Positions 1 through 8,078 of a DNA stretch of 64,000 nt are shown here, piece by piece; the stretch's first letter is position 1, and every line of letters starts with the position of its first letter. This DNA comes from DATAJX01 sp964601735 (lineage in GTDB: Bacteria > Pseudomonadota > Alphaproteobacteria > UBA2136 > UBA6156). The notes beneath the pieces were generated by a model. That model saw nothing but the letters and a program-made list of their open reading frames with translations, did not search any database and was not told where the DNA came from. The position numbers and the translations under genes were made by a program. The stretch covers positions 1 to 64,000 of the forward strand of contig CAZROO010000006.1 in NCBI GenBank assembly GCA_964601735.1, in the 5' to 3' direction.

Positions 1-47
1 AGATAGAGACATTGTTATGGAACGATGTCTCATTTAGAGTAGTCGCC

Positions 48-437
48 ATGAAACGCTTGATGCTCTTTGTTATCGTTTTGGCGGCGGGCTTTGTCTCGCT
101 GGCCGAGGCGCTGCCGTGCATCACGCAATCGGCCCCGACTGCTTCTGCCGAGATGGACTGTATGGCCAACATGGGCATGAGCAAGCAAACCGCCCCTGCC
201 GCCATGAAAGGCTGCATGACGGTATCGGAGTGCTTCAAGGCACCCGCGCTGCCGGTTAGTGAGGTAGCTGTTTCCGTCCACTCTCCCCAGGTTGATTTTA
301 TCCCTGCCATCGTCGCCGAGCCGGTACAGCCCGTACTGTTGGGCCAGCATGTCGCCCGCCCACCACCAAGGCCGGACATTGCGCTTTACTCCACCACTAA
401 CGAGTTTCTGGCCAACCTGTCGCGCTGGCTGATTTAA
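48..437 (+). CDS. Small exported Met/Cys-rich protein, unknown
   Basis: A 129-residue protein begins with a short basic N-terminus and a hydrophobic stretch (about residues 5-20) ending near ALP, which looks like a signal peptide. The mature part carries four Cys (in LPCI, MDCM, KGCM, SECF) among many Met residues (MANMGM), a composition seen in periplasmic metal-handling proteins. I do not recognise a family. The ATG at 48 is chosen because the signal peptide starts there; an upstream in-frame ATG at 12 would add a non-hydrophobic extension. It heads a tight same-strand group ending in an HMA protein and a MerT-like transporter, so a role in metal binding is inferred from context only. Confidence 0.6.
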   Translation: MKRLMLFVIVLAAGFVSLAEALPCITQSAPTASAEMDCMANMGMSKQTAPAAMKGCMTVSECFKAPALPVSEVAVSVHSPQVDFIPAIVAEPVQPVLLGQHVARPPPRPDIALYSTTNEFLANLSRWLI

Positions 438-504
438 GCGTTCTTCCCGTTACGCCACCCGGATAGGCCGGGCGGTGAATAGGAATTGAACGAGAATACT
501 CAAC

Positions 505-1134
505 ATGAAAACAAACACACTCATAGGGACGCTGGCCCTCACGGCTCTGCTACCTATAGCCGCATGGGCAAGACCCATTACCTATCCGGGCGGCACCAAC
601 ATCATGGTCGGCCATGACCCATTGATGGACATGGCCCACGTTGACTACACCCTTAACAAGGACTGGGCGGTGGGCTGGGGCAGTACCCAGTACCGCGAGA
701 TGAACGTTAGCTCCCACGGCCCGCAGGCGACACGGGGCTGGCGTTGGAACTACCCCGACAGCCAAGCCAACGTCTACGTCTGGGGTGGGGCTGGGCCAAC
801 CTTCATCAACGACAAGGCCCACGCGAGTGGCTGGGGCGGTGCCTCGGTCGATTGGGAAGATCGGCGCTGGTACACGCAGGCTGGAACCACCTTCCACAAA
901 ACCTCTAACGGCCCAGACTTCCTTTGGCAGTCTGCCCGCGTCGGGGTTGCGCCCTATGTGGCCGAAGCAGGTCAGCTACACACTTGGCTGATGGTAGAGG
1001 CAGGCCATACCCCCGGCGCCCGCGAGACCTGGAGCGCCATGCCGATGGTGCGCCAGTTCTATGACGACTACCTCTGGGAGGCTGGCATCAGCACCCGTGG
1101 TGGCGTGATGGTCAACCTGATGAAAACCTTTTAA
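505..1134 (+). CDS. Exported, probably outer-membrane protein in the metal cassette
   Basis: A 209-residue protein with a clear signal peptide (MKTNTLIGTLALTALLPIAAWA). The mature part is rich in Trp, Tyr and Gly, shows alternating hydrophobic and polar stretches, and ends in Phe (NLMKTF), all typical of a small outer-membrane beta-barrel. Met and His residues cluster near the N-terminus (MVGHDPLMDMAHVDY). I do not recognise a named family. It sits 67 bp after the small Cys/Met-rich gene and 8 bp before the HMA-domain gene, so co-transcription is likely. A role in metal uptake or sensing at the outer membrane is inference. Confidence 0.6.
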   Translation: MKTNTLIGTLALTALLPIAAWARPITYPGGTNIMVGHDPLMDMAHVDYTLNKDWAVGWGSTQYREMNVSSHGPQATRGWRWNYPDSQANVYVWGGAGPTFINDKAHASGWGGASVDWEDRRWYTQAGTTFHKTSNGPDFLWQSARVGVAPYVAEAGQLHTWLMVEAGHTPGARETWSAMPMVRQFYDDYLWEAGISTRGGVMVNLMKTF

Positions 1135-1142
1135 CCGAACCA

Positions 1143-1544
1143 ATGAAAGAAATGACAATGAAACAAATCCTCACCCTGAGCCTGATGGCAATGGCCATAA
1201 CCCTCCCTGCGCTGGCTGCTGAAAGCCGCGAGGGGATGCACCAGATGCCGGATGGCACCTGGATGAAAAATGCCGAGATGGCCAAACCCAAAGCCGCCGA
1301 ACCTGTCGCCATGAAAGGCGACAAGCGCATCGTGGCTAGCGTAAACGGTCTGGTCTGCGACTACTGCGCACAAGGCATCAAGAAAACCCTCATGAAGGAA
1401 CCAGGGGTGGCTGATGTGAGCGTAGACCTGTCGGCCAAGACGGTCACGGTGGGTCTCAAGGCTGATGGCAAGCTGGAAGAAGGCCGCCTCAAGGGCCTGC
1501 TTAAAGAGGCCGGTTACGACATGACCGCTTACAAGGCGGAATAG
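1143..1544 (+). CDS. Periplasmic heavy-metal-associated (HMA) domain protein
   Basis: A 133-residue protein with an N-terminal signal peptide (about residues 1-26), a short linker rich in Met and Lys, and a C-terminal HMA domain of about 70 residues. The metal-binding loop reads GLVCDYCAQGI, with Cys72 and Cys75 forming the CxxC pair, followed by the usual VSVDLSAKTVTV strand pair and a closing helix. Family members such as MerP bind one soft metal ion (Hg, Cu, Zn) and pass it to a membrane transporter. ATG codons at 1143, 1152 and 1158 are all in frame; none has a strong Shine-Dalgarno sequence, and the signal peptide works from any of them. The next gene starts 3 bp downstream. Confidence 0.8.
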   Translation: MKEMTMKQILTLSLMAMAITLPALAAESREGMHQMPDGTWMKNAEMAKPKAAEPVAMKGDKRIVASVNGLVCDYCAQGIKKTLMKEPGVADVSVDLSAKTVTVGLKADGKLEEGRLKGLLKEAGYDMTAYKAE

Positions 1545-1547
1545 ATC

Positions 1548-1937
1548 ATGCGCCAGGATAACTTGAACTGGCGCGACACCGTGATGCCTATGCTGGGCCT
1601 ATTCACCAGCATGGGCACGCTGGTGTGCTGCGTGTTGCCGTTGGTGTTCGTCTCGCTCGGCATGGGTGCCGCGCTTGTCGGCCTAGTGAGTGCCGCCCCT
1701 TGGCTGGTGTGGCTGTCAGCCCATAAGTACTGGGTGTTTGCCATCTCCGGCGGAATGATCGCCGTAAGCTGGTACGCAGTGTGGCGGCAACGCTATGTGC
1801 CATGTCCGGCCGACGCCCGGTTAGCAAAAGCCTGCCAGCGTCTCCGACTGTTCTCGTGGGTGATGGCCGGGGTAGCGTCCGGGCTTTGGCTTACTGGCTT
1901 TACCGTGGCGATTATCTTGCCGAAGGCGTTATTTTAA
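1548..1937 (+). CDS. MerT-like mercuric/heavy-metal transport membrane protein
   Basis: A 129-residue integral membrane protein with about three TM helices. The first helix carries vicinal cysteines (LVCCVLPL, Cys27-Cys28), the hallmark of MerT, which takes Hg(II) from the periplasmic carrier. A cytoplasmic loop between helices 2 and 3 has a second pair (Cys86 and Cys96, in VPCPADARLAKACQ), matching the loop pair of MerT that hands metal onward. The gene starts 3 bp after the HMA-domain gene, so the two probably form a MerP/MerT-like pair. No merR, merA or other resistance gene lies within the window, so mercury specificity is not shown. Confidence 0.75.
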   Translation: MRQDNLNWRDTVMPMLGLFTSMGTLVCCVLPLVFVSLGMGAALVGLVSAAPWLVWLSAHKYWVFAISGGMIAVSWYAVWRQRYVPCPADARLAKACQRLRLFSWVMAGVASGLWLTGFTVAIILPKALF

Positions 1938-2053
1938 GCGCCAAAATTTTGACGGTACAGGAGGCGGTACTGGGGTTATCATACTAAAATATTCATGTTT
2001 TATTTCATAAATTTAACATGATTTAAAGTATTCTGCCCCCGCAACCAAAGTTT

Positions 2054-2083
2054 AAAAAAGGGGCCGTGAGGCCTCTCTTTTTT
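2054..2083. terminator. Bidirectional terminator between the metal cassette and der
   Basis: A short GC stem (GGGGCC / GGCCTC with a GTGA loop) flanked by an A-run on the left and a T-run on the right. It lies between the convergent ends of the MerT-like gene and der, so it could stop transcription from both sides. Confidence 0.7.
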
Positions 2084-2126
2084 CAGTCATGGGACGGCTA
2101 ACCTTGCGTAATCATCCAGGGCAGCA

Positions 2127-3578
2127 TTAATCCCGTTTAAACGGGTTACTGCCCGAACGGAAGAGCAATCGCAGCGGCACACCCAGCAGTTGAAGTTCAT
2201 CTGCCAACATATTGCGCATAAACTGCTTATAGCTACCAGGAAGACTTGCCACGCGGTTGCCCCAGATGGCGATAGCGGGCGGGTTGGCGCCCACCTGGCG
2301 GGCAAATTTAAGATTGGTGGCGGCCCCGCCTTTGCCCAGCGGCGGGCTGCGGCGGGCCACGATTTTTTCCATCGCACGGTTGATGCGCTTGGTGCCGATA
2401 TCACCGTGATTGGTGGCATGCAAGGATGCGATGGCCTTCATTAAAACCCCGACCCCCTGCCCGTTTTTAGCCGAAAGCGGCAGCGCCACCGGGCGAGGAA
2501 TATCGGTAAGCGTGCGGCGCATCTGGTGTTCGGCTTCTTCCAGGCACTCCTTGGTCGCACTCACGGCGTCCCACTTGGTCAGGGCGACCAGTAAAGGTCT
2601 TCCTGCATTTACAAGGGTTTGGGCAATTTTTTTGTCCTGGTTCTCGAAAATATCCCAGTGGCCCTCGCCGGGGTCGTAGGTGCTGGCATCGACCAGCAGC
2701 ACGGCCACGTCGGCCTCCTGCCCGGCGTTGACGGCCTGGCCGACGCTCCAGTTTTCGAGGTCTTCGGTGATTTTGGCCTTGCGGCGGAGGCCGGGGGTGT
2801 CTGTTAAAATAAACCTTTGGCCAGAATAGGTTAGCGGGTGGCTCAGGGCCTCGCGGGTGAGGCCCGGCATGGGGCCGGTGAGCATGCGCTCGCCGCCGAG
2901 CAGGCGGTTGGTGAGCGTGGATTTGCCCGCGTTGGGCTGGCCCAGCAGGGCGATTTTGATGGGGCCTTCGGGCACCGGCGGCAGCTCGACTTCGGCATCC
3001 ATATCGGTGTGCAGGGATGTCGCATCGCTGTCGGTTTGGGGTGCAGGCGTGTCGGTTCCGGCCCCGGTTTGACCGATATGTGGTTCAAGAGCGTCGCGCA
3101 AATGATGCAGGTTGATGCGGTGCGCGGCGGAAAGCAGAATCGGCTCGCCCAGACCCAGGCCCAGGCAGGCATCGCGTTGCGCCTGGGCGCGCTTCAGGTC
3201 GGATTTGGAGAGCACCAGCAACATCGGCTTGCCGAGTTTGCGGAGCGAGCGCACCAGGTCGCGGTCGGCGGGCAGCACGCCGCTATCGCCATCGACCAGG
3301 TACACCAGCACGTCGGCATAGTCGGCGGCCTTGCGGGCGATGCGCGTGAGGTTGCGGGTGAGGTCGGCCTCGAGGCTTTCACCCTTGGCACCCTCCTCCA
3401 GCCCGGCGGTGTCGAGCAGGTCGAATTCGAGGTCTTCCAGACGGGCGGGGCAGCGACGGCTGTCGCGGGTGGTACCGGGCGTGGCATGCACCAACGCGCG
3501 CTGGCCACGGGCGAGCGCATTGAACAGAGTGGATTTCCCTGCATTCGGACGGCCAACAAGAGCAACCAGCGTAGTCAT
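2127..3578 (-). CDS. der: Ribosome-assembly GTPase Der (EngA)
   Basis: A 483-residue protein with the double-GTPase architecture unique to Der. The first G domain has its P-loop at residues 9-17 (GRPNAGKST), DTAG at 56-59 and SKSD at 124-127. The second has its P-loop at about 213-221 (GQPNAGKST), a DTPG near 260 and TKWD near 337. A KH-like C-terminal domain follows (WGNRVASLPGSYKQFMRN). An acidic, Thr/Asp-rich linker of about 30 residues separates the G domains. Der binds the 50S precursor and is needed for its maturation. The ATG at 3578 puts the P-loop in its normal place. It is transcribed away from the two-TM gene at 3820. Confidence 0.97.
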   Translation of the reverse strand: MTTLVALVGRPNAGKSTLFNALARGQRALVHATPGTTRDSRRCPARLEDLEFDLLDTAGLEEGAKGESLEADLTRNLTRIARKAADYADVLVYLVDGDSGVLPADRDLVRSLRKLGKPMLLVLSKSDLKRAQAQRDACLGLGLGEPILLSAAHRINLHHLRDALEPHIGQTGAGTDTPAPQTDSDATSLHTDMDAEVELPPVPEGPIKIALLGQPNAGKSTLTNRLLGGERMLTGPMPGLTREALSHPLTYSGQRFILTDTPGLRRKAKITEDLENWSVGQAVNAGQEADVAVLLVDASTYDPGEGHWDIFENQDKKIAQTLVNAGRPLLVALTKWDAVSATKECLEEAEHQMRRTLTDIPRPVALPLSAKNGQGVGVLMKAIASLHATNHGDIGTKRINRAMEKIVARRSPPLGKGGAATNLKFARQVGANPPAIAIWGNRVASLPGSYKQFMRNMLADELQLLGVPLRLLFRSGSNPFKRD

Positions 3579-3819
3579 AGACCTGCCCTACCACGCCCCC
3601 CGCTTAACGCCAATAGTGTATACATGTATTTATCAAAGAGATGTGGCACGCTTATCGTGTAAAAATCTGCCTATATTGCATACATTCGTTTTTTCGAGAA
3701 AAGGCCGCTTCGTATTGTCCCTTTATGTATACGCGCGTTATAGCCGGGCGTAACATCATTTGTGTCATCTGCCTCCCTTTTCTCCCACCGGCTGTGCCGG
3801 CAACAGAGGATACCCTTCA

Positions 3820-4719
3820 ATGGTCCTGGAACCATACCAAATCATACTCATCGTGCTTGGCGCCGTGGTCGTTATCGGTGCCCTGTACCTGATGGCAAAC
3901 CGGCCACCGCCACGGTCGGAAGTTCCCCCTCCCTCCTCGGTGGCAACCTTGCGTGAGCAGGAGGAAGCCGAGGCGCAAATCCTCCGCACCACGCAACGCC
4001 AAATAAACAAGGAGCTCGCCCAGACCGAAGCCGAGAACCGCCGGATAAGGTTTGCCAATGCCCTTCCCCAAATAGTGATGGGTCTTGTCGGCATTGTTGT
4101 GATCGTGGTGGTTGTGGCCCTCTTCATGCCGCGCTCCTCCCCGGTCGTGCCAGCCAGTACCACGGCAGTGATTACAACCCCACTGACGAAGGACGACCTC
4201 CGGCAAGTCATAACGGAGGAAGTGCCGCCGATTGTGAATCGCGAAATCGATAAACGATTGCCCGTGGTTCAACCTTCACCGGTGGCGCCCATCGTCAAAA
4301 CCGAACTGTCACCGTCCATCAGCATGGAGCAGCAGTCCATCAACAAGGCGGTGAAGGACGATATCAGCACGCTGAAAACCAGCACGGCCGATATCAACAG
4401 CCGCCTCTCTGCCAACACGACCCAGTTGAACAATATCGACGCCAAACTGGATAGCGTGCTGGCCCGCCCGCCGAGGACGCGCGTCATCAGGCGAACGGTC
4501 CGGAAAACGGTGGTCAGGCCGATGCAGCCCATCATCATCCAGGCGCAACCGCAGCCGCAGGACAATGATGGACTACTCGGGATATCCTCGCCGCTGTTCT
4601 CCTTCCGGCTGGGACCGCAACGGCAAGCGGCCCCGCAGCAGGAGCCGCCACAGGACTACGGCGCGCCGGTGCGGCGGTGCCCTTACTTCCACGGTGCCGA
4701 CTACTACCGGCGCTGCTAA
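3820..4719 (+). CDS. Two-TM membrane protein with coiled-coil segments, unknown
   Basis: A 299-residue protein that I do not recognise. Two hydrophobic segments are visible, residues about 5-25 (IILIVLGAVVVIGALYLM) and about 86-107 (IVMGLVGIVVIVVVVALFM), separated by a charged, Glu/Gln-rich stretch likely to be helical. After the second TM comes a long hydrophilic region with a Ser/Thr/Asn-rich coiled-coil-like part, then a basic patch (RPPRTRVIRRTVRKTVVRP) and a Gln/Pro-rich tail with two terminal Cys. The ATG at 3820 is preferred over in-frame starts from 3760 because CAGAGGA lies 9 bp upstream and the first TM then begins immediately. A strong terminator follows. Confidence 0.65.
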   Translation: MVLEPYQIILIVLGAVVVIGALYLMANRPPPRSEVPPPSSVATLREQEEAEAQILRTTQRQINKELAQTEAENRRIRFANALPQIVMGLVGIVVIVVVVALFMPRSSPVVPASTTAVITTPLTKDDLRQVITEEVPPIVNREIDKRLPVVQPSPVAPIVKTELSPSISMEQQSINKAVKDDISTLKTSTADINSRLSANTTQLNNIDAKLDSVLARPPRTRVIRRTVRKTVVRPMQPIIIQAQPQPQDNDGLLGISSPLFSFRLGPQRQAAPQQEPPQDYGAPVRRCPYFHGADYYRRC

Positions 4720-4729
4720 GCGAGATGAA

Positions 4730-4757
4730 AACGCCCGGGTTTACCCGGGCGTTTTTG
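4730..4757 (+). terminator. Rho-independent terminator
   Basis: Stem AACGCCCGGGT / ACCCGGGCGTT with a minimal loop and a following T-run, 10 bp after the stop codon of the two-TM protein. Confidence 0.85.
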
Positions 4758-4990
4758 CGTTTTACATGACGGCTGCGCCGCAAGGGGCTTTGCCCCTTGC
4801 CCCCAGAAAAGCTGACTGACGGCTGTGTTATAGGAGCCCGTTTTCAAGGATTGCGGGACGTGGATGCCGGCCTGCGCCGGCATGGGGCGGTGTTTATGGT
4901 GATTTTTTTCGGCAAGCCCTCGGGTCAATGCCCGAGGGGGAGCGCCCCAGCCTGTGGCGGGGCGCCGATACTCTTTTTTACTTCCCGGCT
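4758..4990. repeat. Gene-free gap with three palindromes, 3' of bamB
   Basis: No gene is seen here. It holds a perfect 9-bp stem with a TTT loop at 4780-4800 (GCAAGGGGC), a 20-bp palindrome at 4864-4883 (ATGCCG, eight bases, CGGCAT) of the same 6-8-6 design as the elements around the GIY-YIG gene, and a GC-rich dyad at about 4941-4966 close to the bamB stop that may act as its terminator on the minus strand. Confidence 0.55.
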
Positions 4991-6340
4991 TTACTTCCCT
5001 GCCCTGAAGGCCACCAGCTTGCCGTTGACGGTGAGGAAGTACAGGCCGTTGCCTGCCACCACCGGGCTCACAGCCACGCCCTTGTCGATTTCGGTGGCGG
5101 CCTTGCGCTTGCCGGTTTCGGGGATGAGGCTCAGCGCGTAGCCGTCGTTGCTGGCGACGATAAGGCGGTCACCCGCCAGCACCGGGCCGCTCCAGATGCG
5201 GCTATCCTTGGCCTTGGGCAGGCCGGCGTTGAGGTCGGTGACCCAGCGGATGGATCCGTCCTTGCGGTTGAGGCAGGCCAGCTCGCCTTTATCCGTCAGC
5301 ACGAACATCTGCATGCCCGCCACCCACGGCATCTGGCTGCTGTTGACGGGTGTTTTCCAGTAGCGCTGGCCGTTCATCAGGCCGTAGGCCACCACGCCGC
5401 CGTTGACGCCCACGGCGTAGACGATGCCGTCGGCGATCACCGGCGAGGCGGCGATGCCGGACACCATGCTTTCGGGGTCTTGTCCGCTGTAAAGGGTGCT
5501 CAGGGTATCGTGCCAGAGGTAGCGGCCGTCGGTTTCGCGCAGTACGTAAAGCTCGCCGCTGCTGTAGGCCACTGCCACCACGCCGTTGGATACGGCGGGC
5601 GCCGCGGCGCTCATCAGGCTCAGGCCTTCTTCCATGCCGCTGTGCGTCCACACCAGGGCGCCGTCGAGCGCCGACAGCACGAACAGGTGGTTATCCTGCG
5701 CCAGCACGAACACGCGTTCGCCATCGACCGTGGGCGCGGCGCGCAGGGCCACGGCCAGCGCGACCTTCCACACCTGCTTGCCGGTGCTGGCGGTAAGCGC
5801 GTAGACCTCGCCGCCGCCGGTGGTGATGAAGAGCAGGTCGCCCTCCACCGCCAGCCCGCCGCCCAGTTTGGCCTGTTCCTTCTCTTTCAGCGGCAGCTTC
5901 ACGCTCCACAATTTTTTGCCGCTGTCGGCGGCCAGCGCGGTGACCTGGCCGGAGGTGTCGATGCTGAACACCCGGCCACTGTGCACCACCGGCTGGTTGA
6001 TGATTTGCGCGTCGTCGCTGTTGCCACTGCCGATGTCTTCGCTCCAGGCCCGTACCACGCTGGCGGGCATGGCGGCGTGGCCGACGTTATGCGCGGCGTT
6101 GCCGCCGGTCTGGGCCCAGTTTTCAAGTGCGGCAGGCTGCGGAATGGCAAAGCTGTCGGCATCGGCGCCCGGCGTGGCCGAGAGTGCCGATGGCCCCATC
6201 GTGACGTCCAGGCGTTCGCCTGCCAGCCTGGGCTTTTTGTCTTCGCCGCCGCTGAAGGGGTTGGATGCGCAACCGGCCAATGCCAGCACCATCAGCAAGC
6301 TTGCAGCTTGCAGCTTGTAGTCTGTAGGAAAGATTTTCAT
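4991..6340 (-). CDS. bamB: Outer-membrane assembly lipoprotein BamB
   Basis: A 449-residue lipoprotein: a signal peptide with lipobox LALAGC is followed by a PQQ/WD-like beta-propeller with repeated blades (for example GKKLWSV, GKQVWKVAL, GALVWTHSG, GRYLWHD, GSIRWVTDL). BamB is the scaffold lipoprotein of the BAM complex that inserts beta-barrels. The reading frame is open further upstream, but the ATG at 6340 is the start that places a signal peptide at the N-terminus. The n-region (TDYKLQAASLL) is encoded by a 7-bp repeat with unit CTGCAAG, the same unit found just upstream of prfB, so this signal peptide may have been rewritten by the repeat. der, its usual alphaproteobacterial neighbour, lies 1.4 kb away. 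Confidence 0.92.
   Translation of the reverse strand: MKIFPTDYKLQAASLLMVLALAGCASNPFSGGEDKKPRLAGERLDVTMGPSALSATPGADADSFAIPQPAALENWAQTGGNAAHNVGHAAMPASVVRAWSEDIGSGNSDDAQIINQPVVHSGRVFSIDTSGQVTALAADSGKKLWSVKLPLKEKEQAKLGGGLAVEGDLLFITTGGGEVYALTASTGKQVWKVALAVALRAAPTVDGERVFVLAQDNHLFVLSALDGALVWTHSGMEEGLSLMSAAAPAVSNGVVAVAYSSGELYVLRETDGRYLWHDTLSTLYSGQDPESMVSGIAASPVIADGIVYAVGVNGGVVAYGLMNGQRYWKTPVNSSQMPWVAGMQMFVLTDKGELACLNRKDGSIRWVTDLNAGLPKAKDSRIWSGPVLAGDRLIVASNDGYALSLIPETGKRKAATEIDKGVAVSPVVAGNGLYFLTVNGKLVAFRAGK
6298..6331 (-). repeat. 7-bp repeat inside the bamB signal-peptide codons
   Basis: On the minus strand four units of type CTRCAAG follow one another inside codons about 5-14 of bamB. The period of 7 is not a multiple of 3, so each unit is read in a different frame. 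The same unit occurs upstream of prfB at 14561-14588. Confidence 0.7.
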
Positions 6341-6380
6341 TTCACAGCACCTATTATTTTGGCGGAGTGTAGGGGTAAAC

Positions 6381-8024
6381 CTAAGACTGGACAACAATTT
6401 GTTTGGTGGCAAAGCGGTAGGTGTTTTTGCCCGCCTGCTTGGATTCGTACATGGCGGCGTCGGCCTTGCGCACCAATTCGGCCGCCTGCCCGCCGTCTTG
6501 CGGGAACAGCGCAATGCCGATGCTGGTGCCGACATGGGCTTCCTGGCCGTTGAGATTATATGGTGCGCGGATGGTGCTGAGCAGTTTTTCCGCCACCTGC
6601 TCGGCGTCGGCACGGTCGCGGATGGCCAGGATGATGGTGAATTCGTCGCCGCCCAGGCGGGCCACGGTGTCGGTTGCGCGCACCTGCGCCTGGATGCGCG
6701 CCGCCACCTGTTTGAGCAGCAGGTCGCCCGCGTCGTGGCCTAGGGTGTCGTTGACCTTTTTGAAGCCGTCGAGGTCGAGGAACAGCAGCGCCAGCTTGCC
6801 GAGCTGGCGGTGGGCCACGGCCAATGCCATGTTGAGGCGGTCGTTGAAAAGCTGGCGGTTGGGCAGGCCGGTGAGAGTGTCGGAGTAGGCCAGTGCGTTT
6901 TCGCGGCCCCCGGCTTCGGCGGTTTGGGCGCGCAGGCGGTGCAGTTCGGTGTGGTTGCCTGCGGTGAGAATATAGCCGCCGGGGCGGCCGAAGGCATCGA
7001 GCCAGGCGCGCAGGTGCCAGCTTAGAATCTCCTCGCGGCCATTCACGGTCAGGTGTTCGGCATCGTTGCCCACCACTTCGCCCGCATCGAGCTTTTGCAT
7101 CACCACCGCCAGTTCGGGCGGAAATGACGGCACCTTCTGGATATGGCTTTCGCCGCGTTTAAGGTCCGGCACGCCCACCAGTTCGGTGAATTTGGGCGAT
7201 ACATATAAGTAGACGCCCTGGCGGTCGAGCACCGCAATCGGGCGCATGCTTTCCTCAATCACCTGGCGCACCAGCGCCTCGGCGTTTTGCAGCAGGCTGG
7301 TGTCGGCAAACTGGGTGGAGATATCGCGCAGCAGGATGGCCAGTTCGCCACCCCACGGCCAGGCCAGCGCCTGCCAGTAGCGCTTGCCGTCGCCTGCGGG
7401 GGTTTCGATGTCTTCGCGCCAGGTTTCGCCTTTCATCACCCGGGCCAGCCCGCCGTACAGCGGCGAAGTCTTGAGCCACGGCAGCACCACCTGCAATTCC
7501 TGGCCGCCCAGTTGCTCCACCTGCAATAACTGCTGGGCGGCGCGGTTGCCGCGGCTGATGCGGCCATCGCGCCCCACCACCAGCCAGATGTCGCTGCCGC
7601 CGTCGAGCAGCTTATCCAGCGCCTCGCGGGCGGCGTCCCATTTTCCGGCGCCGTCCTGCCCGCTGCCGGTCAGGCTTTCAATCTGCCGCTCCTGGTCGTG
7701 AATCCGCTCGAGGTATACGGCGGTTTCCTCATTGGCCACCTGGCGCATGAACAGCAGCGTCATGGCCGCGCCGCCGGCGGGAATAAGCCACAGCAGCCAC
7801 TGCGCATGCAGCATGAACAGGTAAAACCGCGCCTGCGCCAGCAACTGGTGCGTCATATCGGTTACCGCATTGGGGTGCGCGGCGGCCTGCCAGTAGGCAC
7901 GAGCCAGTTCGGGCACATCGGGCAGCGGGAACATCCGCTCGGCCTCGACCACCACCACGAGCGTTACAGCCGTGGCCACGGCTCCTACGAGCATGATCAG
8001 TAGCTTACGTAAAACCGGCGGCAT
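6381..8024 (-). CDS. Membrane diguanylate cyclase with PAS domain
   Basis: A 547-residue protein. An N-terminal TM segment (about residues 7-26) and a second (about 73-90) bracket a short periplasmic region. A charged helical linker and PAS-like domains (about 125-350) follow, then a GGDEF domain (about 375-540). The active-site motif ARLGGDEF (near residue 456) is intact and an RxxD inhibitory site (RATD) lies five residues before it, so the enzyme should make c-di-GMP from two GTP with product inhibition. The signal sensed cannot be told from sequence. It is separated by 40 bp from bamB and is divergent from dsbD. Confidence 0.88.
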   Translation of the reverse strand: MPPVLRKLLIMLVGAVATAVTLVVVVEAERMFPLPDVPELARAYWQAAAHPNAVTDMTHQLLAQARFYLFMLHAQWLLWLIPAGGAAMTLLFMRQVANEETAVYLERIHDQERQIESLTGSGQDGAGKWDAAREALDKLLDGGSDIWLVVGRDGRISRGNRAAQQLLQVEQLGGQELQVVLPWLKTSPLYGGLARVMKGETWREDIETPAGDGKRYWQALAWPWGGELAILLRDISTQFADTSLLQNAEALVRQVIEESMRPIAVLDRQGVYLYVSPKFTELVGVPDLKRGESHIQKVPSFPPELAVVMQKLDAGEVVGNDAEHLTVNGREEILSWHLRAWLDAFGRPGGYILTAGNHTELHRLRAQTAEAGGRENALAYSDTLTGLPNRQLFNDRLNMALAVAHRQLGKLALLFLDLDGFKKVNDTLGHDAGDLLLKQVAARIQAQVRATDTVARLGGDEFTIILAIRDRADAEQVAEKLLSTIRAPYNLNGQEAHVGTSIGIALFPQDGGQAAELVRKADAAMYESKQAGKNTYRFATKQIVVQS

Positions 8025-8078
8025 CTTTATTTAAATTCTGTTCTTGTTTACAATGTAGCAAATAATCGAAGGCTTGCC

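Noticed and set aside
3608..3640. Operator from the palindromic TGTATACATGTATTT upstream of der
   Set aside because: Short AT palindromes are expected by chance in an AT-rich promoter gap, and no regulator gene is adjacent.
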